NCBI GenBank assembly: GCA_000621765.1
Contig: JHXJ01000001.1
Location: forward strand, 372,001 to 436,000
Direction of reading: 5' to 3'
Source: Ruminococcaceae bacterium AB4001
GTDB taxonomy: Bacteria; Bacillota; Clostridia; Saccharofermentanales; Saccharofermentanaceae
DNA length: 64,000 nt
Part shown: positions 7,841-17,156 of the stretch, in pieces
Layout: every line of letters begins with the position of its first letter
How positions within the stretch are numbered: position 1 is the stretch's first letter
Position numbers and translations under genes: made by a program
The notes under the pieces: generated by a model
What the model was told of the DNA's origin: nothing
Seen by the model: only the letters and a program-made list of their open reading frames with translations
Database searches by the model: none

Positions 7841-9316
7841 ATGGGTTTATTCGGAAAGAAAAAGAAACCGGAGATTCAGGAAGAAGTATCTGCCGAGAAT
7901 ACAACAAGCAACAGCATCTCTGATGAGATGAAGATAATCCTTGAAGCACGTGAAGAAGCGCAGCAGGAAAAGGAAGCAAAGGCAATAGAGAGACAGCAGG
8001 CCCAGGAAGAGGCCGGCAAGGCATTGGACCAGAAAGAGCAGAACGCACAGTCGGCTGCCGAGAATATCCTTGAGGGTCCCATCACACCGAACGGAATGAA
8101 CTTCTTCATGGTCTGTGACGAAGTTCCTCTTACTTCAACTCCTGAGACTGAAGGCAACATCATCGTCCGCGGAAACCTCAGAGGTACCGCAAAGACGGGC
8201 ACTGAAGTCTTCATCTATCAGGGAGACGGCGAGAAGTATGCCGTTAAGATCGAGAAGATCAGAAACGAGGACAGGGAATTTGTTGATGAACTGTCTTTCG
8301 CAAGGGCTGAGATCGAGATAACCAGGGGAGACATTCCCGAGGCTGCAAACCCGGATGAGCAGGCATCTACCCCCATCCAGAGATTTGCCGTCCTTTCTGA
8401 TGCGACCGGCATCGACGACATGAAAGATCCCGCATGCAAGGGCATGGCTGCCGCCGGTAACCCGAGAACTCTTGCAATGCTCTGCGAGTACGGCAGATTC
8501 GGAAGCGATGAGCCCGTGTATTTCGGAACGACAATGGACTGTCTCATGACATCCGAGTTCGTAACTCTCGCCAAAGTCTCAAGCCCCAAGAACGGCAAGG
8601 GACAGGTAGGCTTCACGTCTCTCCGCACCAAGAAGGATCCTGACAAGAACTACATCCCTGTATTCACGGATGTAAAGATCGCGAATATCGCCAAGGCGTC
8701 ACCTTTCGGCAGACAGAGCGGCTCAGCCCAGCTCTTCATGCTCAGCTTCGCCCAGCTCGCTGCAATCGCAAGGGACAATCACTTCAACGGCTTTATCGTT
8801 AACCCCTTCGGACCTCTCACCATGACGATCGACAAGGATCTCATCGACAAGATGGTCTCTACGAATTTCTTCGCAGAAAGATTCGGTGCAGGCGCAGCTG
8901 ATAACGCTTCTCTTGCTCTCGGCGGCACAGGCAACCGCAGCCTTGACAACTTCATCGCAAACGGCGGTCCTGACATTCCCGGATTGAAGAAGATCATCTT
9001 CAGGAATCCGACGAACAATCCCGAGTACAATGCGATCGAGAAGAGCGTTAAGAAATACTGCGGTTCACGTCCTCACATCGCGAAGCTCCTGATCCTCACG
9101 GCTAATCCCGAGAACGATCCCAAGGATATGTCATACTTCTTCGTTATCGACTGTAAGGATGAGTTCTTTGATTCGGAGGTCAAGGGACTTCTGCCGGTCA
9201 TCAAGCCTTTCTTAAGGTCAGTAAAGAAGGTTCAGTTCCAGCAGTTTGACAAGTTCCCCAAGCCGGAAGGAATGAACGCAAACTTCAATTGGGTTTATTC
9301 GAAGCTCCCGATGTGA
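7841..9316 (+). CDS. SseB-like protein with N-terminal coiled coil and beta-barrel domain
   Basis: A 491-residue cytoplasmic protein. Residues 27-75 are Glu/Gln/Lys/Ala-rich and look coiled coil. Residues about 85-165 form a beta-rich unit (MVCDEVPLTSTPETEGNIIV) resembling translation-factor domain 2 barrels. Residues about 180-345 match the SseB N-terminal domain (IPVFTDVKIANI, then FNGFIVNPFGPLTM), and about 385-490 look like an SseB C-terminal region. SseB is linked to serine sensitivity in E. coli but its biochemistry is unclear. An AAGGGAG ribosome site precedes the start by 10 bases; an earlier ATG at 7831 is out of frame. The protein is about twice the length of plain SseB. Confidence 0.65.
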   Translation: MGLFGKKKKPEIQEEVSAENTTSNSISDEMKIILEAREEAQQEKEAKAIERQQAQEEAGKALDQKEQNAQSAAENILEGPITPNGMNFFMVCDEVPLTSTPETEGNIIVRGNLRGTAKTGTEVFIYQGDGEKYAVKIEKIRNEDREFVDELSFARAEIEITRGDIPEAANPDEQASTPIQRFAVLSDATGIDDMKDPACKGMAAAGNPRTLAMLCEYGRFGSDEPVYFGTTMDCLMTSEFVTLAKVSSPKNGKGQVGFTSLRTKKDPDKNYIPVFTDVKIANIAKASPFGRQSGSAQLFMLSFAQLAAIARDNHFNGFIVNPFGPLTMTIDKDLIDKMVSTNFFAERFGAGAADNASLALGGTGNRSLDNFIANGGPDIPGLKKIIFRNPTNNPEYNAIEKSVKKYCGSRPHIAKLLILTANPENDPKDMSYFFVIDCKDEFFDSEVKGLLPVIKPFLRSVKKVQFQQFDKFPKPEGMNANFNWVYSKLPM

Positions 9317-9477
9317 TAAGGACTTAGCAGGTTTTATTCAGGCATCTCGAAAATAGGAATAAGGGTTTTTCGCGCAGGCTGAATGTCACACAAAGTGCTG
9401 AATTAAGCGGATTTTTCCGATAATTCACAGATATTGTAAAGATTGTTTACCGTGCGCATGTTAGAATTTGCGAGACT

Positions 9478-12400
9478 ATGCTACAGATAAAAGACATACA
9501 TAAGGAATATAAGACGGGAAGCCTCGTTCAGAAGGCTTTGGACGGAGTGTCCCTGAATCTCAGGGATAATGAGTTCGTTGCGATCTTAGGACCTTCAGGT
9601 TCAGGCAAGACGACGCTTCTCAACATCATCGGAGGTCTCGACCGTTACGATTCGGGAGACCTCATAATAAACGGCGTTTCCACAAAGAGATATAAGGACA
9701 GGGACTGGGATTCCTACAGAAACCACACAATTGGTTTCGTATTCCAGAGCTATAACCTGATCCCCCACCAGACTGTTCTGTCAAATGTCGAACTCGCGCT
9801 CACGATATCGGGGATCTCCTCCAGAGAGCGCAAGCAGAAGGCATTGGACGCCCTCGCTAAGGTCGGCCTCAGGGAACAGGCACACAAGAAACCTAACCAG
9901 ATGTCCGGCGGTCAGATGCAGAGAGTCGCAATCGCGAGAGCTCTTGTAAACGATCCGGATATCCTTCTTGCTGACGAGCCTACGGGAGCTCTTGATACCG
10001 ATACGAGCATCCAGGTCATGAACCTGTTGAAGGAGGTCGCAAAGGACCGCCTTGTAGTCATGGTTACCCATAACCCGGAACTCGCCGAAGAATATGCGAC
10101 GAGGATCGTAAAGCTCAGAGACGGTAAGATCAGGGATGACAGCGATCCTTACGAGCCCGAGACGGATCCAAATGCGGCAGCTCCTGTCCATAAGAATCTC
10201 GGTAAGGCTTCAATGAGCTTTATCACTTCGCTCATACTCAGCTTCAATAACCTTTGGACAAAGAAGACGAGGACTATACTTGTCGCGTTCGCGGGCTCCA
10301 TCGGCATCATTGGAATCGCACTTATCCTTTCGCTCTCAAACGGCGTAAACACCTATATCGGCAGGATAGAGCAGCAGACGCTTTCGCAATATCCGCTGTC
10401 GATCGAGAGTTCATCGATCTCGTTTATCTCCATGATGATGGTCCCGACCGAGACGTGGGAGCCGGCCAAGGACGGTGAGATCACGGAAGTTCCTTCCGTC
10501 AACAAGATCCTTTCCACGGTCAGATCCAATGACCTTATCTCGCTGAAAGAATATTTCGACAGCGGTGAGACTGATATCTACGAATTAACGAACGGAGTTG
10601 AATACTCATATGGCATCGAGCCCCAGATCTTCTACTATGAGAAGGGCCGCGGCAATTACAGACAGGTAAACCCGAATAACGATTTCTCTTCGATGGGTCT
10701 TTCTTCGTCGAGCGTTTTCTCTTCGGCATATTCGATGAACGTCTTTTTCGAGATGCCCGAAAATGAGGCTCTCTACATCGACCAGTACAACATCAGGGCA
10801 GGAAGATGGCCCGAGAACTCACAGGAGGCCGTACTTGTCCTTACGCAGAACGGCGCTGTTTCCGATTACATCGTATATGCATTCGGTTTAAGAAGTACCG
10901 ACCAGCTCGATGACATGATCAGGGATTTCAGCAACGGTCTTGAAGTAGAGTCTGACCAGGAATACTACACATGGCATTATGAGGACTTCATGGGCATGAC
11001 CTTCAAGGTCGTTCCGGCGTATGAGTTCTATAAGTACGACGAGACCAACAAGATCTATACCGACATGAGAAACAGCAAGGAGTACATGCGCGATCTTCTC
11101 AATAAGTCACAGGATCTTAAGATCGTCGGCATTGTCCAGCCCAAGCAGGGCGAGGATATCTGGATGCTCGATTCCGGCATATACTACGGCAAGGACCTTG
11201 TCGAGGAATTGAGGGCAATGTCTGAGAGCGCCGACATAGTCAAAGCACAGCTCGCTGACCGTGAGACCAATGTGCTTACAGGCATAAGATTCGATGAGGA
11301 AGAATCCGGTTTTGACATGAGCAATCTCTTCTCGATCGACGAGGATGCGATCCAGAATGCGTTTAAGTTCGATGAGAGCAAGCTGTCCTTCGACGAGAAC
11401 GCGTTTGGCGACATGAGCGGCATTGATCTGAGCGGCGCGTTCGGAAACGCTATGCCGGACCTTTCCGCAGACCAGCTGACTGGCCTTCTCAAAGGCGTTG
11501 AATTCAAAGTGGATTTCGACGCTTTGGGACTGGGAATGTCCAGCCTGTTCACGGACTACATGGATTATGCTTCACAGAATCCCACGACCGATTTTGCAAA
11601 GCTCCCCGACGCTATCACGCAGTACATTTCTTCTGAAGAAGGTAACGCCTTATTGCAGAATGAGCTTACAAGGATAATCCAGGAGAGCGGCGCTCTCGAA
11701 CTGGACCAGCAGACCGTTAATATCGCCCTCAGCGCAATTACTGACGGCTTTGCGAAGTATGCGCTCGCGAACGGAATGGATCTTACGGACCAGAACCAGT
11801 ACGCTGAATATTTCAGACAGTATCTCGACAGTGAAGAGGGAAAGCAGACAGTCGGCGAACAGTCAGCCATAATCGCTTCCACAATAACCTCCAGGATCGA
11901 GATAACCATTGAGCAGACACAGCAGGTCGCTTCTGCGATCCTTGAAGGATACGGCCAGTACGCGACCGAGAATGAGCTGCCCGATCCTGCTGCGCTTCCC
12001 GCTTCGCTCGTGGAATACTTAGGTACGGACAGGGCTAAGGAACTCATCACTTTCACGATAACGTCTTCAGTAAACGTCGACGAGATCACTTCTACGGTCA
12101 TGTCCAATGTTTCAGGCGTTATATCCCAGATGTCAGGCCAGATCGCAACAGGCATCGAGAAGGCGATAACCATGGTCATTGAGCAGCTCGCAGTAAATAT
12201 GACCAGTGCTCTTCAGAATACTTTCGAAGACTTCGGAAGCGCTCTCACGATCGATCAGGATGCATTTGCAGAAGCTTTCAAGTTCAATATGGGCGAGAAC
12301 GAACTCCAGTCGTTTATGGCCGAGATGATGGGCGGCGGAGGCGGATCTTCTGCCGAGAGCAATCTGAGCGCTTTCGGATATTGCGCAGAAGATGATCTCC

Positions 12401-12972
12401 AGTCCATAACGATCTTTCCTAAGGATTTTGAGTCAAAGGACCAGATCACTGAGATACTCAAGGGTTATAACAAGAAGGCTGAAGATTCCGGCGAAGAAGA
12501 CAAGAGCATCGTTTATACGGATATCGTAGGCGCGCTGATGAAGTCTGTCACGAAGATCATCAACACGATCTCTTACGTCCTTATTGCGTTCGTTGCAATC
12601 TCGCTCGTCGTATCATCGATCATGATCGGTGTCATTACATATATCAGCGTTCTCGAGCGCCGCAAGGAGATCGGTATCCTCCGCGCCATGGGAGCCTCCA
12701 AGCTCAATGTCGCACAGGTATTCAATGCCGAGACCATGATCACGGGATTCCTTGCAGGACTTATCGGAGTCGGTATCTCGCTGATCCTGCTCATTCCGAT
12801 AAATGCCCTGATCCACAAGCTCGCCGAGTCAAGTGACGTAAGCGCCATCATGCCGTGGACAGCTGCCATCATACTGGTGCTCCTGAGTGTCCTCCTGACA
12901 TTTATCGGAGGTCTCATCCCGTCAAAGTCAGCGTCCAGACAGGATCCGGTAACGGCTTTGAGGACAGAGTAA
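9478..12972 (+). CDS. MacB/FtsX-type ABC transporter, ATPase-permease fusion with very large extracellular domain
   Basis: At 1164 residues this is a single-chain mechanotransmission-type ABC protein. The ATPase is N-terminal: Walker A GPSGSGKTT at 38-46, Q-loop FQ at 89-90, signature MSGGQ at 142-146, Walker B ILLADE at 162-167, H-loop in MVTHNP. Membrane segment 1 is at about 266-288. An extracellular region of roughly 730 residues follows, then three C-terminal membrane segments with the FtsX hallmark ERRKEIGILRAMGAS. Family members export peptides or lipids, or transmit ATPase motion to extracellular partners. The external part has many Q/E-rich helical stretches. The start ATG has only a weak ribosome site (GCGAGA). 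No two-component system or peptide resistance gene is next to it. Confidence 0.85.
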   Translation: MLQIKDIHKEYKTGSLVQKALDGVSLNLRDNEFVAILGPSGSGKTTLLNIIGGLDRYDSGDLIINGVSTKRYKDRDWDSYRNHTIGFVFQSYNLIPHQTVLSNVELALTISGISSRERKQKALDALAKVGLREQAHKKPNQMSGGQMQRVAIARALVNDPDILLADEPTGALDTDTSIQVMNLLKEVAKDRLVVMVTHNPELAEEYATRIVKLRDGKIRDDSDPYEPETDPNAAAPVHKNLGKASMSFITSLILSFNNLWTKKTRTILVAFAGSIGIIGIALILSLSNGVNTYIGRIEQQTLSQYPLSIESSSISFISMMMVPTETWEPAKDGEITEVPSVNKILSTVRSNDLISLKEYFDSGETDIYELTNGVEYSYGIEPQIFYYEKGRGNYRQVNPNNDFSSMGLSSSSVFSSAYSMNVFFEMPENEALYIDQYNIRAGRWPENSQEAVLVLTQNGAVSDYIVYAFGLRSTDQLDDMIRDFSNGLEVESDQEYYTWHYEDFMGMTFKVVPAYEFYKYDETNKIYTDMRNSKEYMRDLLNKSQDLKIVGIVQPKQGEDIWMLDSGIYYGKDLVEELRAMSESADIVKAQLADRETNVLTGIRFDEEESGFDMSNLFSIDEDAIQNAFKFDESKLSFDENAFGDMSGIDLSGAFGNAMPDLSADQLTGLLKGVEFKVDFDALGLGMSSLFTDYMDYASQNPTTDFAKLPDAITQYISSEEGNALLQNELTRIIQESGALELDQQTVNIALSAITDGFAKYALANGMDLTDQNQYAEYFRQYLDSEEGKQTVGEQSAIIASTITSRIEITIEQTQQVASAILEGYGQYATENELPDPAALPASLVEYLGTDRAKELITFTITSSVNVDEITSTVMSNVSGVISQMSGQIATGIEKAITMVIEQLAVNMTSALQNTFEDFGSALTIDQDAFAEAFKFNMGENELQSFMAEMMGGGGGSSAESNLSAFGYCAEDDLQSITIFPKDFESKDQITEILKGYNKKAEDSGEEDKSIVYTDIVGALMKSVTKIINTISYVLIAFVAISLVVSSIMIGVITYISVLERRKEIGILRAMGASKLNVAQVFNAETMITGFLAGLIGVGISLILLIPINALIHKLAESSDVSAIMPWTAAIILVLLSVLLTFIGGLIPSKSASRQDPVTALRTE

Positions 12973-13045
12973 CAGGCCTTAATCCTCCCACCAGAAAAAT
13001 ATCTTATTTTATTTATTTTTCACCCAATTACCTACAGATTTACTC

Positions 13046-13051
13046 TATAAT
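13046..13051 (+). promoter_or_regulatory. -10 element TATAAT upstream of the rubredoxin/rubrerythrin gene
   Basis: A perfect TATAAT in an AT-rich gap lies about 52 bases before the ATG. No clear -35 is seen at 16-18 bases. Confidence 0.4.
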
Positions 13052-13102
13052 ATGTTTATGCTCTTCAGTGGGGAGCATCAGATCAGGAGAAAGGGGAATG
13101 GT

Positions 13103-14320
13103 ATGGACAGCAAGGCGATGTACAATCTGACTTACGGTCTGTTCGTCCTGACAGCCAGGGAAGGCGAAAAGGATAACGGCTGCATAGTCAATACGGTATC
13201 ACAGGTCACTACCGAGCCGAACAGGATCGTGGTTGCAGTTAATAAGCTTAATTACACCCATGACATGATCCGCAATACAGGTGAATTCAATGTTTCGATC
13301 CTGACCGAAGGATCGAAATTCGAGACGTATAAGCACTTCGGATTCCAGAGCGGCAAAGACGTCGACAAGATGGAAGCCATTGAGTTTAAACGTGCGGCAA
13401 ACGGTATCGCTTATATCACCAATGAGACAAATGCATATCTGTCTGCCAAGGTCGTAAGTGAGACGGATCTCGGAACACATACGCTGTTCCTGGCAGATGT
13501 CACTGACGGTGAGATCCTTTCAAAGGACGCATCAGTCACATATGCTTTCTATCAGGCGAATATCAAGAAGAGACCTGCTTCCAATGCTGCTGAAGCACCC
13601 AAAAAGGGATTCATCTGCACCGTATGCGGATATATCTATGAGGGCGATACTCTTCCCCCGGATTTCATCTGTCCCTGGTGCAAACACGATGCAAGCTATT
13701 TCATTCCGACAGGCAGCGATGCCCTGACAAAAGAAATAAAAAAAGAAACAACCATAATCAAATCAGAGGAGGAAACAAAAATGGGCAACAAGTACGCAGG
13801 TACGCAGACAGAGAAGAACTTACAGGCAGCTTTCGCAGGTGAGTCACAGGCAAGGAATAAGTACACATACTTTGCTTCCAAGGCTAAGAAGGAAGGCTTC
13901 GAGCAGATCGCAGCTCTCTTCCTCAAGACAGCTGACAACGAGAAAGAGCACGCAAAGATGTGGTTCAAGGAATTAGAGGGTATCGGCACAACAGCTGAGA
14001 ACCTCGCTGCAGCTGCTGACGGCGAGAACTTCGAGTGGACAGACATGTACGAAGGATTCGCAAAGACTGCTGAGGAAGAGGGATTCCCGGCACTCGCTGC
14101 TAAGTTCAGAATGGTCGGCGCTATCGAAAAGCATCACGAAGAAAGATATAGAGCTCTGCTTAAGAACGTTGAGGCTCAGGAAGTATTCGCCAAGAGCGAA
14201 GTTAAGATCTGGGAGTGCAGAAACTGCGGTCACATCGTAGTCGGTACAAAGGCTCCTGAGATGTGTCCTGTATGCGCTCATCCTCAGAGCTACTTTGAAG
14301 TAAACGCAGAAAATTATTGA
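13103..14320 (+). CDS. Flavoredoxin-rubredoxin-rubrerythrin fusion protein
   Basis: Residues 1-155 are a flavin-reductase-like FMN domain (as in high-molecular-weight rubredoxin). Residues 168-202 are a rubredoxin with Cys172, 175, 190 and 193 (CTVCG and CPWCK). From Met227 a complete rubrerythrin follows: diiron four-helix bundle with GESQARNKY and EKEH motifs, then a C-terminal rubredoxin-like site (CRNCGH, CPVCAH). Together these could pass electrons from NAD(P)H-reduced flavin to the diiron centre to reduce hydrogen peroxide. The start is the ATG at 13103, 6 bases after AAGGGG; an ATG at 13098 is out of frame. The linker holds an A7 tract (13738-13744), a +1-frame stop (13755-13757) and a strong internal ribosome site before Met227, so one or two separate products are also possible. 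Confidence 0.85.
   Translation: MDSKAMYNLTYGLFVLTAREGEKDNGCIVNTVSQVTTEPNRIVVAVNKLNYTHDMIRNTGEFNVSILTEGSKFETYKHFGFQSGKDVDKMEAIEFKRAANGIAYITNETNAYLSAKVVSETDLGTHTLFLADVTDGEILSKDASVTYAFYQANIKKRPASNAAEAPKKGFICTVCGYIYEGDTLPPDFICPWCKHDASYFIPTGSDALTKEIKKETTIIKSEEETKMGNKYAGTQTEKNLQAAFAGESQARNKYTYFASKAKKEGFEQIAALFLKTADNEKEHAKMWFKELEGIGTTAENLAAAADGENFEWTDMYEGFAKTAEEEGFPALAAKFRMVGAIEKHHEERYRALLKNVEAQEVFAKSEVKIWECRNCGHIVVGTKAPEMCPVCAHPQSYFEVNAENY
13767..13783 (+). promoter_or_regulatory. Internal ribosome binding site and start for free-standing rubrerythrin
   Basis: AGGAGG (13767-13772) lies 8 bases upstream of an in-frame ATG (13781) that begins [14 protein letters not shown], the normal N-terminus of rubrerythrin. 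Translation from here would give a 179-residue rubrerythrin inside the 405-residue fusion ORF. Confidence 0.65.
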
Positions 14321-14346
14321 TCCGGAATATTCAATAATTTTTAGCT

Positions 14347-14396
14347 AAAGGGGTTGCCGCCTAAGTGAAGTAATTCGCCGGGCGGCAACCCTTTAT
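14347..14396. terminator. Bidirectional terminator between rubrerythrin and kinase genes
   Basis: GGGTTGCCGCC pairs with GGCGGCAACCC, a perfect 11-bp stem. It is followed by CTTTAT on the plus strand and flanked by CCTTTAGC on the minus strand. It serves two convergent genes. Confidence 0.85.
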
Positions 14397-14429
14397 CTTA
14401 AGTGAAGTGTTTAGTTGTGACCTGGAAAA

Positions 14430-17156
14430 CTATTTCTCCAGGAACAGCAGTCCGAAGGTTCCGGCTCCGCAGTTAACGGCTATCGCAGGCGAGGCCTGCT
14501 TGAAATAAATCTCATCGAAATGCATGCGCTTTTCGATCTGTTCGCGGATCCAGTCTGTGTCACGTTTGGAGATGCCGACATAGGTTACGAAAAGGATCCT
14601 TGAATCTATTGCCGAGCCATGTGACAGGACGGAGTTGATATAAGCTTTCCATGCCTTTTCGCGTGCGCCGAAATAGATCATGCCTACGCCCATCTTGCCC
14701 TTGCGGAGAGTGAGTATAGGACGGACCATAAGTGATTTGACGACGTTGGCGGTACCGTTTCCGACCTGGCCGGAACGGGCCAGGAAGTCCATGTTGTCAA
14801 CGATGAAGCTCGTGTGGATCTTCTTCGTGACCGACTCGAGTTCCTTGATGATCTGCTCAGGCGCGAGACCTGCTTCAACCATCCTGCATGCTTCAATGGC
14901 GAGGAGTCCCTGGCCGCTGGAGAGGTGGGCAGAGTCGATAACGAATACATTGTCGAATGACTTCGAAGCTTCTAGTGCAGCCTTATATCCGCTGTGCTCG
15001 ATCTTGCTCGAAATGGATATGTGAATGACGTTGTTCGCATAAGAGAGCTGCTTTGAGAAGAAGTCTTCGACTTCTCTTACGGTAGGTCCCTGAGGAAGCA
15101 CGATGCGGTCAGGATCTTCCATGTACTTGAGGACGCCGAGAGTCTCGATCTCCTGTCCGTCCTTGAAGATGCCTTCTTCCGTATGCACTTTGTGAGGGAG
15201 GATGGCGATGCCGTACTTCTCAATGATCTCAGGTGAGAGGTCAGCTACGCTCTCTGAGGTGATGACGATACTCTTACGTTTCTTCGCGCCCATCATCCAG
15301 GAGACGGACTCTTCCGCGATCTCACTTCTGTTGCCGGTGATGTGGACGATCTCCTTGGGCAGATGGTTGTAGAGTTCATTTTCGAGAGCGTCTCCGCTTA
15401 CAGGCTTTGCAAGGTAACCGTCAAAGCTCTCGCGCTGGTAGAGAGCACGGTTCTCTTCATCGGCATTTGCCGTGAGGATGACGATGGGGGTCTCGCGGCA
15501 TCTTCCGCCGGTCTGATCCTTGATCTTGCGTCTGCACTCGATACCGTCCATCTCAGGCATCAGGTGGTCCATGAAGATAACGTCATATTTGATGTTGAGG
15601 GTCTTCCTCAGAGCATCATTTCCGTTAGATGAGGTATCTACGCGGACCTTTGTCTCGCGCAGGAGTTTTCTTACTACCATGAGGTTGGCTTCGTTATCGT
15701 CTACGACGAGGATCCTTGCCTCAGGAGCTTCAAACTTGGGCAGATATTCCTTCTTCCTGCCGGAGCTTCCGACCTTGGTAAAGTCGTAGTTGCCGACTGA
15801 GCCTTCGCGTTCAACGCGCTGCGGGATCTCCACGATGAATGTGGAACCCTTCTTGTAGACGCTGTTGACGGTTATCTTTCCGCCCATGAGGTCGACCAGC
15901 TGCTTTACGATGGAAAGACCTAAGCCTGTTCCTTCAATGTGTTTGGTCGTCGTCTCGTCGACTCTCTTGAATGCGGAGAAGAGGTAGGGGATATCTTCTG
16001 ATTTGATTCCGATACCTGTATCGGAAACCATGTAGATCATGTTGCAGGTCTTGTCTTCCTTGATCTCGCACTGGACCGTAAGGGAGACTGAACCTTCCTT
16101 TGTATACTTGATCGCGTTGTTGATAACGTTGATCAGTATCTGCTTGATCCTGACTTCATCGCCGATGAGCTCGGCAGGGATGTCAGGGGATACGTCGACA
16201 TTGAAATCGAGCTTCTTGTCCTTCGCCCTTATCCAGAGCATGCCGACGATGTCTGAGAGCATGTCACCGGTGTGATAAGGCTCGATGAGAAGCTGCATGC
16301 GTCCTGACTGGAACTTGCTCATGTCGAGGATATCGTTGATGAGGTTTAAGAGGAGCTTGCCCGCAGCCTTGATGTTGATGGCGTCCTCGATTACTTCCTC
16401 ACTTACGTCTTCTCTGAGGATCATCTCGTTGAGACCGATGATCGTGTTGATCGGAGTTCTGATCTCATGGCTCATGTTAGAGAAGAAACTGTTCTGGGAC
16501 TTGTTGAGCATGACGATCTCTTTTCGCTGGCGTTCCGCCGTCACGAGCTGCTCATTGAGACGGAACCTCGTGTAGGACATGATGATGCCCATTACCACCT
16601 GGAAGACCGAGAAGATCGTAAAGTTTGCAAGCTCATTAGGTTCGACTATTGCGCGCGTGACCAGATAGTACATGTAAGAGGCCATAATGATGTTGGAACT
16701 TACGGCGATGATGACATATGCTATCGGGTTGAAATAAACGCAGAGAGGCACGACAAGGGCGACCGTCATGAAGAGGGTGGTATCCCATGTATCTCTTGCC
16801 ATTGAGTTTACGATTACGAGTGACATGACCCACAGATATAAGGAGATGCCCATGAAATGGTTGAGCACGTAAACGGTCTTGTATCTTGAACTGTAATCTT
16901 TCATCGCGTGATTTACGCCGAACATCCAGATAAGGACGACTATAAGGAGCCATACGTAACATATCTGGTGGTAAAGCACCGTGGTGCCGCCGAAGTAGGG
17001 CGGGTACACGAACGTGAGGGTAAGGAAGATAACTGCGGCCAGGAACGCGAGGATCATCGTTACGCGTGTCGGTCCGACAGATTCATAGTAAGCCGAGCGT
17101 ATCGCTTCGGGATCGTTTGATTTCGGCTTGAAAACATATTTCAGGATATCTTTCAT
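14430..17156 (-). CDS. Hybrid sensor histidine kinase with receiver and C-terminal DegV (fatty-acid-binding) domain
   Basis: The order of domains in this 908-residue protein is: five or six membrane segments (about 30-195), HisKA with His230 in SNMSHEIRTP, ATPase with N347, DTGIG (379-383) and GTGLGL (409-414), a receiver with acidic pair 486-487, Asp530, Thr562 and Lys584, then a full DegV-family domain from about 628 to the end. DegV hallmarks are VITSESVADL, ISISSKIEHSGYKAA (713-727), IDSAHLSSGQGLL and the PILTLRKGKM segment. DegV/FakB proteins bind a fatty acid for phosphorylation by FakA. The position where FakB proteins usually have Thr-Ser-Gln-Pro reads Leu-Pro-Gln-Gly here (687-690). 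The domain replaces the HPt found in the neighbouring kinase. Its ATG overlaps that gene's stop (ATGA). Confidence 0.9.
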   Translation of the reverse strand: MKDILKYVFKPKSNDPEAIRSAYYESVGPTRVTMILAFLAAVIFLTLTFVYPPYFGGTTVLYHQICYVWLLIVVLIWMFGVNHAMKDYSSRYKTVYVLNHFMGISLYLWVMSLVIVNSMARDTWDTTLFMTVALVVPLCVYFNPIAYVIIAVSSNIIMASYMYYLVTRAIVEPNELANFTIFSVFQVVMGIIMSYTRFRLNEQLVTAERQRKEIVMLNKSQNSFFSNMSHEIRTPINTIIGLNEMILREDVSEEVIEDAINIKAAGKLLLNLINDILDMSKFQSGRMQLLIEPYHTGDMLSDIVGMLWIRAKDKKLDFNVDVSPDIPAELIGDEVRIKQILINVINNAIKYTKEGSVSLTVQCEIKEDKTCNMIYMVSDTGIGIKSEDIPYLFSAFKRVDETTTKHIEGTGLGLSIVKQLVDLMGGKITVNSVYKKGSTFIVEIPQRVEREGSVGNYDFTKVGSSGRKKEYLPKFEAPEARILVVDDNEANLMVVRKLLRETKVRVDTSSNGNDALRKTLNIKYDVIFMDHLMPEMDGIECRRKIKDQTGGRCRETPIVILTANADEENRALYQRESFDGYLAKPVSGDALENELYNHLPKEIVHITGNRSEIAEESVSWMMGAKKRKSIVITSESVADLSPEIIEKYGIAILPHKVHTEEGIFKDGQEIETLGVLKYMEDPDRIVLPQGPTVREVEDFFSKQLSYANNVIHISISSKIEHSGYKAALEASKSFDNVFVIDSAHLSSGQGLLAIEACRMVEAGLAPEQIIKELESVTKKIHTSFIVDNMDFLARSGQVGNGTANVVKSLMVRPILTLRKGKMGVGMIYFGAREKAWKAYINSVLSHGSAIDSRILFVTYVGISKRDTDWIREQIEKRMHFDEIYFKQASPAIAVNCGAGTFGLLFLEK

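Noticed and set aside
13781-14320. Rubrerythrin as a wholly separate gene
   Set aside because: No in-frame stop separates it from the upstream domains in this sequence, so I list one CDS and flag the internal start.
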